64,000 nucleotides of DNA from Acinetobacter amyesii. Lineage in GTDB: Bacteria > Pseudomonadota > Gammaproteobacteria > Pseudomonadales > Moraxellaceae. The position numbers and the translations under genes were made by a program. Under the pieces are notes generated by a model. It was given only the letters and a program-made list of their open reading frames with translations, was not told where the DNA came from and did no database searches. Where the stretch lies: the NCBI RefSeq assembly GCF_002018365.1, contig NZ_MVKX01000004.1, forward strand, positions 62,001 through 126,000, read 5' to 3'. Positions 44,459 through 54,689 of this stretch are shown here, piece after piece (the first letter of the stretch is position 1; each line of letters begins with the position of its first letter).

Positions 44459-45157
44459 TTTTTCAGAAATAATAATATTGAGATGAGTTTAAAAATTGAA
44501 AATAATAAAAATATAGTATCTAGAAAAAAGAAAAGGCTAACCCAAATAGGTAGCCTGATAAGGTAATTATGACTTGATGTATATCTCAATTCATCGCCTC
44601 GATAATATCTTCACACTAGCCAGATAAGTAAGAAGATAAATACATCTTAGTAAAATATAACTTTCGTTAAAATCACTAGTTTCAGGTATTTTAGATAAAG
44701 TACGTCTGATTCATTTTCAAAGGGCTTTTTTTATAATTGTGTTTTGTGCTATAAAATAAACATTGATGAGAAATAAATCACATTATTTTAAATAGTCACT
44801 AATATTCATGTTTAAAATAACTAAGCAATAGGTGAATATTAACTCACATCAGAAACAGTTCAATTTATTAGTTGTCAAAATACTGCTTTCACATTTCATT
44901 TATTATTTTCAATTCGAATCTAAATCTGATGATTATTTAATCAATATTCTAAAAATAAAAACGAAAAAACTATAAATCTTTGCATTCAACATAATGAAAA
45001 ACATAGAAAACCATACATTAATTAAATTCCATTATATCACAATAACTTAATTATACTTTGATGTATAAATCACTACTTCTAGGTATATTTTTCTAATTCA
45101 CTTTCATGCACATTATGGAAATGCAATTTGATTAAAAATAATAAATGAGCGAAATGT
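44459..45157. other. AT-rich gap between oxyR and the response-regulator gene
   Basis: About 700 bp with no open frame of gene length. On the minus strand AGGCTACC and GGTTAGCCT (44534-44556, one bulge) are followed by a T-rich run (44523-44533), which looks like a terminator for a minus-strand transcript without a recognisable gene. Otherwise no repeats or RNA genes are seen. Confidence 0.4.
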
Positions 45158-45769
45158 ATGATGAGTGAATTTTTATTGCCAGTACCCGTTTTGATCATTG
45201 ATCATCAATCAATGACTTCAAAAACAGTGCTGTTTAACATCTTAGGAGACCTCGGTTATCCTGAAGACCTCATTACATTTTCAGAAAATTTAGCAGATGC
45301 GGAACAGCAAATTTTCAATCAATTGCCCAATTTAATCTTTTTAGTGGTCACTCAACAGTCTGATATCTCTTTCATCCATAAAATTAAAAAGATCTATCCT
45401 TCGAGTAATCTCATCATTTTAGTCAATGAACAGTCTGCAGATTTAACATTACATGCAATTCAGTTAGGTGCAACCGCCTATATGTTGATTCAACAACCGA
45501 TTGAAGACACTTATAACCAGCTGAAAACCATTTTAAGAGGTGGCGCTGCCCTGCACCCAACTTTTGCTAAATTTTTATTGAGTGAAACTTTTAGTCCGCA
45601 AAATGCAGCGCCGAAACAGCTCAGTCTAAATCCAGCTGAATACCAAATTTTGGATATGGTCAGCCATAGTGCGACTCAAGAGCAGATGGTCAATGAATTA
45701 AAACTTTCAACCTATCAAATTGATGGTTTTGTCAAAAATATCTACCGCAAAATTTGTAGCTACAGCTAA
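45158..45769 (+). CDS. Degenerate NarL/LuxR-type response regulator
   Basis: A 203-residue protein with a receiver-like N-terminal domain and a C-terminal LuxR-type helix-turn-helix (LKLSTYQIDGFVKNIYRKI). The receiver lacks key residues. The expected phospho-acceptor Asp is Val (LIFLVVTQQ), only one acidic residue of the usual pair remains (IIDHQ), and the conserved Lys is replaced (YMLIQQP). The protein stops right after the recognition helix, shorter than usual. It is therefore probably phosphorylation-independent. No histidine kinase is adjacent; it is convergent with ppk. An ATG one codon downstream is an alternative start. Confidence 0.8.
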   Translation: MMSEFLLPVPVLIIDHQSMTSKTVLFNILGDLGYPEDLITFSENLADAEQQIFNQLPNLIFLVVTQQSDISFIHKIKKIYPSSNLIILVNEQSADLTLHAIQLGATAYMLIQQPIEDTYNQLKTILRGGAALHPTFAKFLLSETFSPQNAAPKQLSLNPAEYQILDMVSHSATQEQMVNELKLSTYQIDGFVKNIYRKICSYS

Positions 45770-45811
45770 ATTTAGCTGAGATAAAGGATTCAAAAATAAT
45801 CTAGAAAATTT

Positions 45812-45843
45812 AAAAAAAATAAAGGGAGCATTGCTCCCTTTTA
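45812..45843. terminator. Bidirectional terminator between response regulator and ppk
   Basis: AAAGGGAGC-ATT-GCTCCCTTT, nine-pair stem with A8 upstream and Ts downstream, between convergent genes. Confidence 0.9.
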
Positions 45844-45858
45844 CTTTGTTCAGCACAT

Positions 45859-47940
45859 TTATTTAAATGCATCTAAAAGCACATGCTGTGAATTGTGTGC
45901 TTCCTCACCCTCTTGAACATGGGTACGAATCCAACGCCCATCACTTTGGAGCAACCAAGCTTGCTGATTATCTTTTAGATAATTCACTAAACCTAATTGA
46001 TAAATGCGCTTTTTCAAGGCTGGATCTTCAATTGGGAAACAGGCTTCAACACGGTTAAATAAATTACGATCCATCCAGTCTGCACTTGAACAGTAAATCC
46101 GTGCATCGCCATTATTACTGAAATAATAAACTCGGGTATGTTCTAAGAAACGTCCAACAATAGAACGTACGCGAATATTTTCAGACAGCCCCGGTAACCC
46201 CGGACGCAAACAACAAATAGAACGAATAATTAAATCAATCTGCACACCCGCTTGTGACGCTTCATACAGTTTATTGATCAACTGAACTTCAGTTAATGCA
46301 TTGACTTTGACAATGATTTGCGCAGGCTTACCTGCTTTTGCATTGGCAATTTCATTATCAATATAATTGATCAGCTGAGCATGTAAGGTAAATGGCGCAT
46401 GCAGCAGTTTTTTCAACTTCGCCATTTTGCCCATACCAGTCAGTTCTTGGAAAATGCGATGTACATCCTCACAGAGTTCTTTATCGGTGGTTAATAGGCC
46501 ATAATCGGTATAAATACGCGCATTGCCCGCGTGATAGTTACCCGTACCTAAATGCACATAACGCACCAATTTATTATTTTCACGGCGTACCACCAAAATC
46601 ATTTTGGCATGGGTCTTATAGCCCACGATGCCATACACCACCACTGCGCCCGCTTCTTGTAGTACATTGGCCACGGCAATATTTGATTCTTCATCAAATC
46701 GTGCACGAAGCTCAATTACTGCGGTAACCTCTTTGCCATTACGTGCTGCTTCCGCTAAAACTTGCACAATTTCAGAGTCTGCACCACTTCGATAAAGCGT
46801 TTGTTTAATGGCCAAAACTTGTGGATCACGTGCAGCTTCACGTAGTAGGTTAATTACCGGTGCGAAAGATTCAAAAGGATGGTGTAGCAAAATATCTTGC
46901 TTTTGCATCGCACTAAAAATGTTTTCAGATTTTTTGAGTACTTTCGGAATAACTGGTATATGCGCATCATAGCGTAAATGTGGACGTTTAAAATTAGACA
47001 GTAAACGTGCAAGGTTAACTGGCCCATCCACCTTATAGAGTTGCTCTTCTTCTAAATCGAACTCATCAAGCAAATATTCATAAATATGCTGCGGACAATT
47101 TTCTGTCACTTCCAAACGAACGGCGCGACCAAAACGACGAGAATTCAACTCACCTTTCAGAGCTTTAGCTAAATCCTCAACATCTTCATTTAAAGCTAAA
47201 TCGGCATTACGCGTCACGCGGAATTGGTAGCAACCCGTCGCCGTCATGCCAGGGAATAGGTCAGAGACATGTTCGTGAATAATTGCCGATAGCATCACGT
47301 GATGTTCTTTGCCACCGGTTAATTCATCGGGGAGTCGAACGACACGTGGCAACGAACGTGGTGCAGGTACAACGGCTAAGTCAATCTGACGACCAAACGC
47401 ATCCTTCCCTTCTAGAGTCACAATAAAGTTCAGCGACTTATTCACCAAGCGAGGGAATGGATGTGCCGGATCTAAGCTAATGGGTGTTAAGACTGGAGCA
47501 ACCTGTTCTTGGAAATATTTTTTTACCCATGCCGACTGTGCAGGGGTTAATTCACCACGACGTAAGAAGCAAATGTCTTCTTCACGCAGTTTGGGTAAAA
47601 TTTCTTGATTTAAAATACGATACTGGCGCTCTATTGCCGCATGCGCTGTCGCAGAAATTTCATCTAATACTTGCTTCGGTGTCAAACCATCTGGACTGCG
47701 GCTTTCATTACCTAAGTCTAGCTGTTCCATCATTCCCGCAACACGAATTTCAAAAAATTCGTCTAAGTTACGTGAAAAGATCAGCAAGAAATTCATGCGT
47801 TCAAGTAATGGATGTATCGGATCAACCGCTTGTTCGAGCACACGCAGATGAAAGTCGAGAATCGATAACTCTCGATTGATATAACGATCATTATAAGTAT
47901 ATTCAGTAGGTACTTGCGCGACTTCAGCTGCGGTATTCAT
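45859..47940 (-). CDS. ppk: Polyphosphate kinase 1
   Basis: Polymerises ATP gamma-phosphate into inorganic polyphosphate, autophosphorylating on histidine. The 693-residue length matches PPK1. The N-terminal [18 protein letters not shown] and the catalytic loop [19 protein letters not shown] (with the phospho-His) are present. The second phospholipase D-like site is [11 protein letters not shown] with upstream [13 protein letters not shown]. It stands alone on the minus strand; no ppx is adjacent in the window. Confidence 0.97.
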   Translation of the reverse strand: MNTAAEVAQVPTEYTYNDRYINRELSILDFHLRVLEQAVDPIHPLLERMNFLLIFSRNLDEFFEIRVAGMMEQLDLGNESRSPDGLTPKQVLDEISATAHAAIERQYRILNQEILPKLREEDICFLRRGELTPAQSAWVKKYFQEQVAPVLTPISLDPAHPFPRLVNKSLNFIVTLEGKDAFGRQIDLAVVPAPRSLPRVVRLPDELTGGKEHHVMLSAIIHEHVSDLFPGMTATGCYQFRVTRNADLALNEDVEDLAKALKGELNSRRFGRAVRLEVTENCPQHIYEYLLDEFDLEEEQLYKVDGPVNLARLLSNFKRPHLRYDAHIPVIPKVLKKSENIFSAMQKQDILLHHPFESFAPVINLLREAARDPQVLAIKQTLYRSGADSEIVQVLAEAARNGKEVTAVIELRARFDEESNIAVANVLQEAGAVVVYGIVGYKTHAKMILVVRRENNKLVRYVHLGTGNYHAGNARIYTDYGLLTTDKELCEDVHRIFQELTGMGKMAKLKKLLHAPFTLHAQLINYIDNEIANAKAGKPAQIIVKVNALTEVQLINKLYEASQAGVQIDLIIRSICCLRPGLPGLSENIRVRSIVGRFLEHTRVYYFSNNGDARIYCSSADWMDRNLFNRVEACFPIEDPALKKRIYQLGLVNYLKDNQQAWLLQSDGRWIRTHVQEGEEAHNSQHVLLDAFK

Positions 47941-48007
47941 TTCAAACCCATATTAAAAAATGTGTGCTGTACTCAGTTTAGTATGCTTCAAATTTGTGAC
48001 AATTTCA

Positions 48008-48036
48008 TAAAAAAAGCCCATAAAGATGAGCTTTTT
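48008..48036 (-). terminator. Intrinsic terminator after mtgA
   Basis: On the minus strand AAAAAGCTCAT and ATGGGCTTTTTTT pair around a short AT loop with one mismatch and end in a T-run, between mtgA and ppk. Confidence 0.8.
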
Positions 48037-48086
48037 GTTGTAATTCAAATCGCTGCCATGCCATTTGACACGTGTTTAGATCATTC

Positions 48087-48764
48087 TTAATTCGGGATAT
48101 GGCTATAACGCATATATTTTTGGATCATGCGTTTACGATAATTCAGCTTACGATCTTGTCGATTTTCATCATAATATTTTGGATTAGGTAAAATAGCCGC
48201 AATAAATGCCGCTTGCTCTCGGCTCAAACTCCGTGAACTTTTACCAAAGTAGTGCTGTGTTGCAGCTTCTACGCCATAGATGTTGTCCCCAAACTCAACC
48301 GAGTTGAGATATACCTCTAAAATACGTTGCTTCGTCCACATGCGTTCCATCATCCATGTTGCAACGGCTTCCTGCCCTTTTCGAATAAATGAACGCTTAT
48401 TATATAAAAATAAGTTTTTTGCCAATTGCTGAGAAATGGTAGATCCACCTGCAACCACTTTGCCTTTATCTTTATTGCGCTCTAAGGCATTTTGCATGCC
48501 TTCCCAATCAAAACCTTTGTGTTGTAAAAACTTGCCATCTTCCGCCGCAACAACAGCATGTTTGACATAATCACTGATTTGGTCGTAATCACGCCATTCG
48601 TGTTTAATCGGTTTGGATGGATCAGACCAATAATCTAAACGCATCATCATCGTCGATTCCACAGGATGCGTACGCCACCACACCAGACTACCAAAGATCC
48701 AAAGCTGCACCAAAAGCACAAGACTGACAAGAATTAACAATGTACGAACAATAAAGGCTTTCAT
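48087..48764 (-). CDS. mtgA: Monofunctional peptidoglycan transglycosylase
   Basis: Polymerises lipid II into glycan strands at the inner membrane (family GT51). The 225-residue protein has one N-terminal transmembrane helix. Signature stretches are [18 protein letters not shown] with the catalytic Glu, [16 protein letters not shown], and the second Glu region [16 protein letters not shown]. There is no transpeptidase domain. It is divergent from a rhomboid gene 78 bp away. Confidence 0.96.
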   Translation of the reverse strand: MKAFIVRTLLILVSLVLLVQLWIFGSLVWWRTHPVESTMMMRLDYWSDPSKPIKHEWRDYDQISDYVKHAVVAAEDGKFLQHKGFDWEGMQNALERNKDKGKVVAGGSTISQQLAKNLFLYNKRSFIRKGQEAVATWMMERMWTKQRILEVYLNSVEFGDNIYGVEAATQHYFGKSSRSLSREQAAFIAAILPNPKYYDENRQDRKLNYRKRMIQKYMRYSHIPN

Positions 48765-48842
48765 GTCAGTGTGTTACTCCAGAAATTCTGTTTTTTCATG
48801 TTAAGCTTATTTTTAAATATTTTGACACAGTACAAGAATAGC

Positions 48843-49667
48843 ATGTCTGAACTCAGCCCTCCTGCTGTATCAACCCGTAAGCTGCAAATCCAACTGTGGT
48901 GGATCACGGCACTCTTAATTACCATCAATGTTGGACTCTTTGGCTGGCAAGTGTTGCATGGAATGAACGTTAGCCAACCCGACACACTGGATGCTTTGCG
49001 TTGGGGTGCTGATTATGCACCTTTAACCTTTTTAGAGGAACCCATCCGCTTATTCAGCAGTATGTTTTTTCATTTTGGCCTGATTCACCTGATGTTGAAT
49101 ATGTGGGCTTTGTATATTTTTGGCAGTGTTGCCGAGCAAATGTTAGGTCGTTTCTACTTCCTCGGCCTGTATGTTTTAGCCGGACTGATGGGAAGTTTGT
49201 TGAGTGGGTATTTAACCATTCAAGACAGCTATGCATTATTGGCCGAAGGTGCAGCCAATCAGCAGCTTTTCCCGAGTATTGGTGCAGGTGCATCGGGTGC
49301 AGTGATGGGACTGGGTGCAGCGTTGACGATTATTTCACTGCTCCCTATGTTACCTAAACAGCAATTTTATCTGGATAAAAAAACCTTATTAATGGTGATG
49401 GGGATTAACCTCGCGATGGGCTTTATGATTAGTGGGATTAATAACGCCGCGCATATTGGCGGCATGTTGATGGGCGCTGCATTGGCTTTCATTTGGTATG
49501 TAGGACAAAAATTACATCAATCCTTGCTCATTCAAATGATCGGTCTAATCGCCGCAGTTGTCGGATGCTATCTGTTTTATCTGCATTGCCAACAATTAAT
49601 CCAACCGATTTTACCGCTTTGGGAACACTTTATCCTACTGATGAAGCAATCTCTCGCAGCACGTTAA
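48843..49667 (+). CDS. Rhomboid-family intramembrane serine protease
   Basis: A 274-residue integral membrane protease with about seven hydrophobic segments. The catalytic Ser is in GAGASGAVMGLG and the catalytic His in NAAHIGGMLMG; the loop-1 region HFGLIHLMLNMWALYIFG is also typical. The frame is open back to a GTG at 48771, but that would leave only 6 bp to mtgA. I chose the ATG at 48843 (MSELSPPAVST), which has a weak AAGAA upstream. Substrates are unknown. A second rhomboid gene starts at the right end of the window. Confidence 0.88.
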   Translation: MSELSPPAVSTRKLQIQLWWITALLITINVGLFGWQVLHGMNVSQPDTLDALRWGADYAPLTFLEEPIRLFSSMFFHFGLIHLMLNMWALYIFGSVAEQMLGRFYFLGLYVLAGLMGSLLSGYLTIQDSYALLAEGAANQQLFPSIGAGASGAVMGLGAALTIISLLPMLPKQQFYLDKKTLLMVMGINLAMGFMISGINNAAHIGGMLMGAALAFIWYVGQKLHQSLLIQMIGLIAAVVGCYLFYLHCQQLIQPILPLWEHFILLMKQSLAAR

Positions 49668-49670
49668 ACA

Positions 49671-49752
49671 GTGGAAGGAAACCAGTGGCTATCAACACAG
49701 ACATGTTGAAATCATGTCTAAACCTGAACTAGGTACTGGGTTCCTGCTCCAC
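49671..49752. repeat. Nested inverted repeats between rhomboid and ybbP-like genes
   Basis: Outer arms at 49671-49685 (GTGGAAGGAAACCAG) and 49736-49752 pair imperfectly. Inside are a perfect hairpin AGACATG-TTGAAAT-CATGTCT (49699-49719) and a small ACCT/AGGT hairpin. It lacks a T-run, so it is not a standard terminator, though it separates convergent genes. Confidence 0.5.
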
Positions 49753-49786
49753 TCTTAACTTGCTCAGCTGTTAACCATCTCCACCC

Positions 49787-52288
49787 TTAACTATTCAGTT
49801 CACGCAAACTTTCTAAGGGTGGGATGTCGCCAAGATAACTTAAGCGATAACGTCCGATCAATGTACAGACTAAGGTCATTACCAATGGGAGGATCAACCA
49901 AATTTCTGCATGTAGCTGGATGACCAGTTCCATTTTATAACTGACAATCGCACTGATCACTTCGGCAAAAATACACGCCACAACACCTGAAATTAGCCCC
50001 ATCAATCCGACTTCCAAACTCAGCATCGACTTTAACTTTTGCTTGGAACTGCCGAAGGAACGTAGTAGTGCCACTTCTTTTTTACGTTCATCCATAAATA
50101 AGTTCAAACATGCGACCAAAACTAAAATGCCTGAAATACTCACCAACAGCGCCAAGATGGTAATAATCTGAACCAATACGCTGACGATGCGTTTGATCTC
50201 ATCCAAAATCAGACTGACATCAATAAACACAGTATTTGAAAACTGTTGAATCAGACCAATCAACTGATTTTTATCTTGCGGTGGAACATAGAAGCTCCCC
50301 AAGTAACTACCAGCATTTTCATCCATGGTTTTGGGAGAAAAAATAAAGAAGAAGTTTGGACTAAAACTTTCCCACTCCACACTACGAAGGTTAATTACCT
50401 TGGCTTGTAAAATCCCTTCAGGAAGGCTAAAACTCAGTCGATCTCCAATTTGAATACCCAGCTCTTGTGCGGTTTTCACTTCTACTGACACTTCATTAAC
50501 CTGTTGAAAGTGCTGACTGCCCGCGATGATTTGATTATCTTTCGGAAAAGTTGCGGCCTGAGTCAGATTCAATTCACGGCGTAATGAATTATTGCTTTTA
50601 ATTAAGGCATCCGAAAAAGGGAGATCATTTTTGGCAACTAAACGCCCACGAATATTTGGGTACATCGGCGTCCCTTGCCAACCATGCAGCTTAAGTTGTT
50701 GATTAAAATCCTGCAACTCAAATGGCGGTAATCCATAAACAAATTGGTTAGGTGTCCCTTGTGGCAATTGTTGTTGCCAACGTTCCAGCAAATCTGTACG
50801 CAATACCGCTAAAACCGTGATCAGGCTTAGCCCCAATGCTAATGCGGTAATTTGAATTGCCGTTTGATACGGTGTGCGTATATACGCTGAGATTTTCGTC
50901 CCCCAACTTTTGAAGGCTTTCAAACTGAGCCAGACCATCATATATAGGCCGACACACAGGAAGATGATGGCGCAAATCAGCCACAGAGTGAGCTGTAAAT
51001 TTTCAGTTAAAACCACACAAAACACCACCAAACTGAGTGTTCCGAAACTGAGCATCCAAAGCATGGAACGTACAGAACGCTCTTGTTGTCGTATCACCCG
51101 TGCTGGCGGCGTCCCTAATAATTGCCAAAGACTCGGAAGAACAAAACCTAATAGCACAATCGCACTGGTGAATATTGCAATTGGAAGTGGCCCAAGCAGC
51201 ATAGACAGGGCTGAAAACTCTAATTGTAAATTTGGAATCAGCTGTAGCATGAGTTGCAATAAGCCATAGCCCAATCCCAGACCAATCAAACTTCCAAACA
51301 AGATTGAAAGCCCGAGTACAACCAACAGTAAAGCTAAATAAGCACTTAATATTTGCTGTTTGGTCGATCCAATACAGCGCATCAGTGCAATAGCATCTTG
51401 ATTTTGTTGTACATAGCGCTGGCTGGTTAATGCGATGGCGATGCCACAAAGTAGAATAGTTAAAATATTGGCCAGTTGTAAAAACGTTTCTAGATTGGCA
51501 ATCGGCTTCATCAAGCGGGTATTGCCTTCACTGGCATTTCTCAATTTTAAACTGCTTTGAGCCGCATCTTGAACCTGCGCATGATCTGAGTTAGCAGCAC
51601 GATCTTCGCTTTGATCGCCAAATTTCTGCTTATACAGTTTTTCAAAGCGCTGGGTATTTTGCGCATTTCCAGCCATTAACAGACGATATTCAATCCGACT
51701 CCCGACTTGGATGGCATTGGTTCTCGCCACCTCAGACTGCGCAATTATAACCGTCGGTGAAAAGCCACTGAAGCCGAGTTCCTGATTGGTGTCATGGATG
51801 ATTTTGGCACTGACTTGAAAAGGAGCATCAGCAATATTGATCTGATCTCCAACCTTTACACCCAACAAATCCATAGCACGCGGACTTAACCAGACCTCAC
51901 CTGCTTGTATGGAACGGTTTAGTTTCGGTTCTGTTTCGAGTTCACCTCTTAATGGAAATGCAGCATCAACGGCTTTGACATTGACCATGACAAATTGCTG
52001 ATCGGTGTGAGCCATACTGCTAAATAGCGTGACATTGGATTGTTTTAATTGCTGTGTTTTGGCTTGTTGTTGCCACTCTTGTGGAATTGGTTCATTGGCT
52101 GTCAGCACCAAATCTGCTGCCAACATTTCAGCAGCTTGTAGCGCTACAGCATTTTGAATTTGTACATTACTAAACTTTAAAGCCGTGGTGGCACTGATCG
52201 CCAAGGTTAGTGCGATCAATAATAAATACACACCCGTGGTTTTAAAACTCAGCTGTAAGAGTGGTCGAAACAGTGCCAAAAGATTCAT
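49787..52288 (-). CDS. ybbP: ABC transporter permease, YbbP-like (FtsX fold)
   Basis: An 833-residue inner-membrane permease with the large-exporter FtsX/MacB architecture. An N-terminal helix is followed by a periplasmic domain and three-helix bundles near residues 270-400 and 690-830. In the middle lies a further pair of hydrophobic segments. Its start overlaps ybbA by four bases (ATGA). With YbbA and divergent tesA this reproduces the E. coli tesA-ybbAP arrangement. The cargo is unknown; export of hydrophobic compounds or lipids is a common suggestion for the family. Confidence 0.9.
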   Translation of the reverse strand: MNLLALFRPLLQLSFKTTGVYLLLIALTLAISATTALKFSNVQIQNAVALQAAEMLAADLVLTANEPIPQEWQQQAKTQQLKQSNVTLFSSMAHTDQQFVMVNVKAVDAAFPLRGELETEPKLNRSIQAGEVWLSPRAMDLLGVKVGDQINIADAPFQVSAKIIHDTNQELGFSGFSPTVIIAQSEVARTNAIQVGSRIEYRLLMAGNAQNTQRFEKLYKQKFGDQSEDRAANSDHAQVQDAAQSSLKLRNASEGNTRLMKPIANLETFLQLANILTILLCGIAIALTSQRYVQQNQDAIALMRCIGSTKQQILSAYLALLLVVLGLSILFGSLIGLGLGYGLLQLMLQLIPNLQLEFSALSMLLGPLPIAIFTSAIVLLGFVLPSLWQLLGTPPARVIRQQERSVRSMLWMLSFGTLSLVVFCVVLTENLQLTLWLICAIIFLCVGLYMMVWLSLKAFKSWGTKISAYIRTPYQTAIQITALALGLSLITVLAVLRTDLLERWQQQLPQGTPNQFVYGLPPFELQDFNQQLKLHGWQGTPMYPNIRGRLVAKNDLPFSDALIKSNNSLRRELNLTQAATFPKDNQIIAGSQHFQQVNEVSVEVKTAQELGIQIGDRLSFSLPEGILQAKVINLRSVEWESFSPNFFFIFSPKTMDENAGSYLGSFYVPPQDKNQLIGLIQQFSNTVFIDVSLILDEIKRIVSVLVQIITILALLVSISGILVLVACLNLFMDERKKEVALLRSFGSSKQKLKSMLSLEVGLMGLISGVVACIFAEVISAIVSYKMELVIQLHAEIWLILPLVMTLVCTLIGRYRLSYLGDIPPLESLRELNS

Positions 52289-53016
52289 GCAGCATCTCCT
52301 GTTCGATGCTCAATCAATTGACCATTGACCAATTCAAAATGGCGCTGACATTTACGGGCCAAATCGGCATCATGCGTCACCAATACCAAAGTGGTTCCCA
52401 TTTCACGATTTAACTGAAATAACAGTTGTTCAATTTCCTGTGCAGTTGCACTGTCTAAATTGCCTGTCGGTTCATCTGCAAAGATCAGATCGGGTTCACT
52501 CACCAAAGCACGGGCAATCGCAACCCGTTGCTGCTCACCACCGGATAAAACTTTAGGGGCTTGATGCGCTTGTCGTTCTAGTCCGACCTTTGCTAACAGT
52601 TTTAATGCTTTTTCTTCTGCGGCTTTGACCTGAAAATTTGCTTGTAGCCGTAGCGGCAGCATGACATTTTCCAGAGCCGTTAAATGTGGCAACAACTGGA
52701 AAGACTGAAAGACAAAACCAATATGGGCCAAGCGCACTTGAGCACGCTGTTCTTCATTTAATAGATGAATGTCTTGACCACAGACCCGTAATTGTCCCGA
52801 ACTGGCCTGATCTAGTGTCGCCAAAATACCCAACAACGTGGATTTACCTGAACCAGAACGACCAGTAATCGCAACTTGTTCCCCTGCAAAGATTTCAAGA
52901 TCGAGTTGTTCGAAGATCGATAACTGTTTTTGTGGAAGTTGTATCTTTTGTGTCAATTGCTGTGCAGAAATAATCGCCTGTGGCATGATGTCAACATCTG
53001 TCGTGAGTTGGGTCAT
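52285..53016 (-). CDS. ybbA: ABC transporter ATP-binding protein, YbbA-like
   Basis: A 243-residue LolD/MacB-class ATPase partner of the YbbP permease. Walker A is GRSGSGKST, the signature [15 protein letters not shown], Walker [13 protein letters not shown] and the switch His is in [16 protein letters not shown] precedes the ATG. It begins only 11 bp from the divergent tesA start, so the two promoters must overlap or lie in coding sequence. Confidence 0.94.
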   Translation of the reverse strand: MTQLTTDVDIMPQAIISAQQLTQKIQLPQKQLSIFEQLDLEIFAGEQVAITGRSGSGKSTLLGILATLDQASSGQLRVCGQDIHLLNEEQRAQVRLAHIGFVFQSFQLLPHLTALENVMLPLRLQANFQVKAAEEKALKLLAKVGLERQAHQAPKVLSGGEQQRVAIARALVSEPDLIFADEPTGNLDSATAQEIEQLLFQLNREMGTTLVLVTHDADLARKCQRHFELVNGQLIEHRTGDAA

Positions 53017-53027
53017 ATCTTCCCTAT

Positions 53028-53657
53028 ATGCAAAATCGCATTCAAAATAATCGTCTATTGAGTTACTTGCTGGCTATTGCACTGATGTTCTGCCCGATGC
53101 TGCTCTCTGCCAAAACCATTATGATTTTGGGCGATAGCTTAAGTGCGGGTTATGGTGTTTCAGTGCAGCAAGGTTGGGTCCACTTATTACAAAAACGTCT
53201 AGACCAACAGTATCCGAAACAACATAAAGTGGTCAATGCAAGTGTCAGCGGTGAAACCACCAGTGGTGCTTTGGCACGACTGCCTAAACTCTTGCAAACC
53301 CATCGTCCAGACCTTGTGGTGATTGAGTTAGGTGGTAATGATGGTTTACGCGGACAGCCCCCTGCACAAATTCAAAAAAATTTAGCGCAATTAATTCAAA
53401 AAAGCCAACAGGCCAAATCGAAAGTCATTTTATTTGGAATGAAAATTCCACCGAATTATGGCAAGGCATATAGCCAAGCTTTTGAAAATAACTATCAAGT
53501 GTTGAGCCAACAGTACAAAGTCAAATTATTGCCTTTCTTTATGCAAGGGGTGGCTGGGCATAAAAACTTGATGCAACAAGATCAGATTCACCCGAATGCC
53601 AAAGCGCAACCAATTTTGCTGAACAATGCTTATCCATTGATCAAAGCAAGCTTATAA
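53028..53657 (+). CDS. tesA: Periplasmic SGNH esterase / thioesterase I-like
   Basis: A 209-residue GDSL-family lipolytic enzyme (TesA/arylesterase type) with a signal peptide ending near LLSAK. The catalytic Ser is in GDSLSAGYGV; block III is IELGGNDGLRG, and Asp/His are in DQIHPNAKAQ. It acts on acyl esters or thioesters in the periplasm. The start has no Shine-Dalgarno sequence. The tight divergence from ybbA is conserved in E. coli. Confidence 0.94.
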   Translation: MQNRIQNNRLLSYLLAIALMFCPMLLSAKTIMILGDSLSAGYGVSVQQGWVHLLQKRLDQQYPKQHKVVNASVSGETTSGALARLPKLLQTHRPDLVVIELGGNDGLRGQPPAQIQKNLAQLIQKSQQAKSKVILFGMKIPPNYGKAYSQAFENNYQVLSQQYKVKLLPFFMQGVAGHKNLMQQDQIHPNAKAQPILLNNAYPLIKASL

Positions 53658-53682
53658 ATTTAGTTGGTGAAAATCGGTTCAT

Positions 53683-53715
53683 AAAAAAAGGCGCTTCATC
53701 TGAGCGCCTTTTTTA
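53683..53715. terminator. Bidirectional terminator between tesA and can
   Basis: AAAGGCGCT-TCATCTG-AGCGCCTTT, nine-pair stem with long A and T runs, between convergent genes. Confidence 0.94.
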
Positions 53716-53740
53716 ATATCTTGTATTTACTGTAGTTTGC

Positions 53741-54355
53741 TTAGAAATCGTAGAAGCTTACTTCACCCGTTTCGAGTGAATACTCAGCGCCCACAACTTT
53801 TAATTTGCCTTGCGCAATTAAGTTTTCGAGGACTGCTGAACCATGACGAAGTTGATTCACTGATGCAAAAACATTTGAACGTACTGCATGCATTGAAAGT
53901 TTTTCGAGGTCATCTTTCAATTCAGTTTGCATAAGTATTTCTACAGATGGACGAACGCGGTTCACAATCGACATCAAGTTTGCTGATGGTGGTGTCGCAG
54001 GGTTAGTTAAAGCTTCAATCGTAGAATGAATCGCACCACAGTGTGTATGACCCAATACAATAACCACAGGACATCCAAAGCTTTCTGCTGCAAATTCCAC
54101 GCTACCGACTTGAGACGGTGCCACAATATTACCTGCAACACGAATCACGAATAAATCGCCTAAGCCTTGGTCAAATACCATTTCAGCAGGAACACGTGAG
54201 TCTGAACATCCTAAAATAATCGCAAAAGGTTCTTGGCTTTCGGCCATTTCAGCACGTTGTTGATGCGTCAAAAGCTTCGGGTGATTCGTTTCACCGTTTA
54301 CAAAACGTTGATTCCCTTTCTTTAAACGATCTAAAGCTTCTGCTGCTGCTAGCAT
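53741..54355 (-). CDS. can: Beta-class carbonic anhydrase
   Basis: Interconverts CO2 and bicarbonate, supplying bicarbonate for carboxylations. The 204-residue protein has the zinc ligands in GCSDSRVPAE (Cys, with the Asp-Arg dyad) and GHTHCGAI (His and Cys). It is monocistronic and ends at the shared terminator. No Shine-Dalgarno sequence is evident before the ATG. Confidence 0.95.
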   Translation of the reverse strand: MLAAAEALDRLKKGNQRFVNGETNHPKLLTHQQRAEMAESQEPFAIILGCSDSRVPAEMVFDQGLGDLFVIRVAGNIVAPSQVGSVEFAAESFGCPVVIVLGHTHCGAIHSTIEALTNPATPPSANLMSIVNRVRPSVEILMQTELKDDLEKLSMHAVRSNVFASVNQLRHGSAVLENLIAQGKLKVVGAEYSLETGEVSFYDF

Positions 54356-54689
54356 GTTCTAATTACCCATATCCGAAGTTGCAATATTTTAATCCCAGTC
54401 GAATCGATTGTCACTTGCAAAAACAATTGCTGTGAATTTTTTCTACGACGATGCAACTTGATAGAAAATGCTACTCCACATTCATCAAAAAAAATTATTT
54501 TTTCTGTAATGGTTCACATTATTAAAACGCAAGTTTAACCACGTCAAAAAAGCAATGGATGACAAAGGTCATTTTTAATTTACAATATATTTCATAAATA
54601 TACGCTTTCGCTATTTCAGCCCATTCTGATAATAGTCATATAAATGATCTAAAAAATATATCGATTCGATTTAACTGGGGTAAACGTCA
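54356..54689. other. Divergent region upstream of the lipase-like gene
   Basis: 334 bp of AT-rich sequence between can and the exported hydrolase gene. TTTACAATATATTTCATAAATATA near 54580-54600 may include promoter elements. Nothing else is recognised. Confidence 0.3.
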
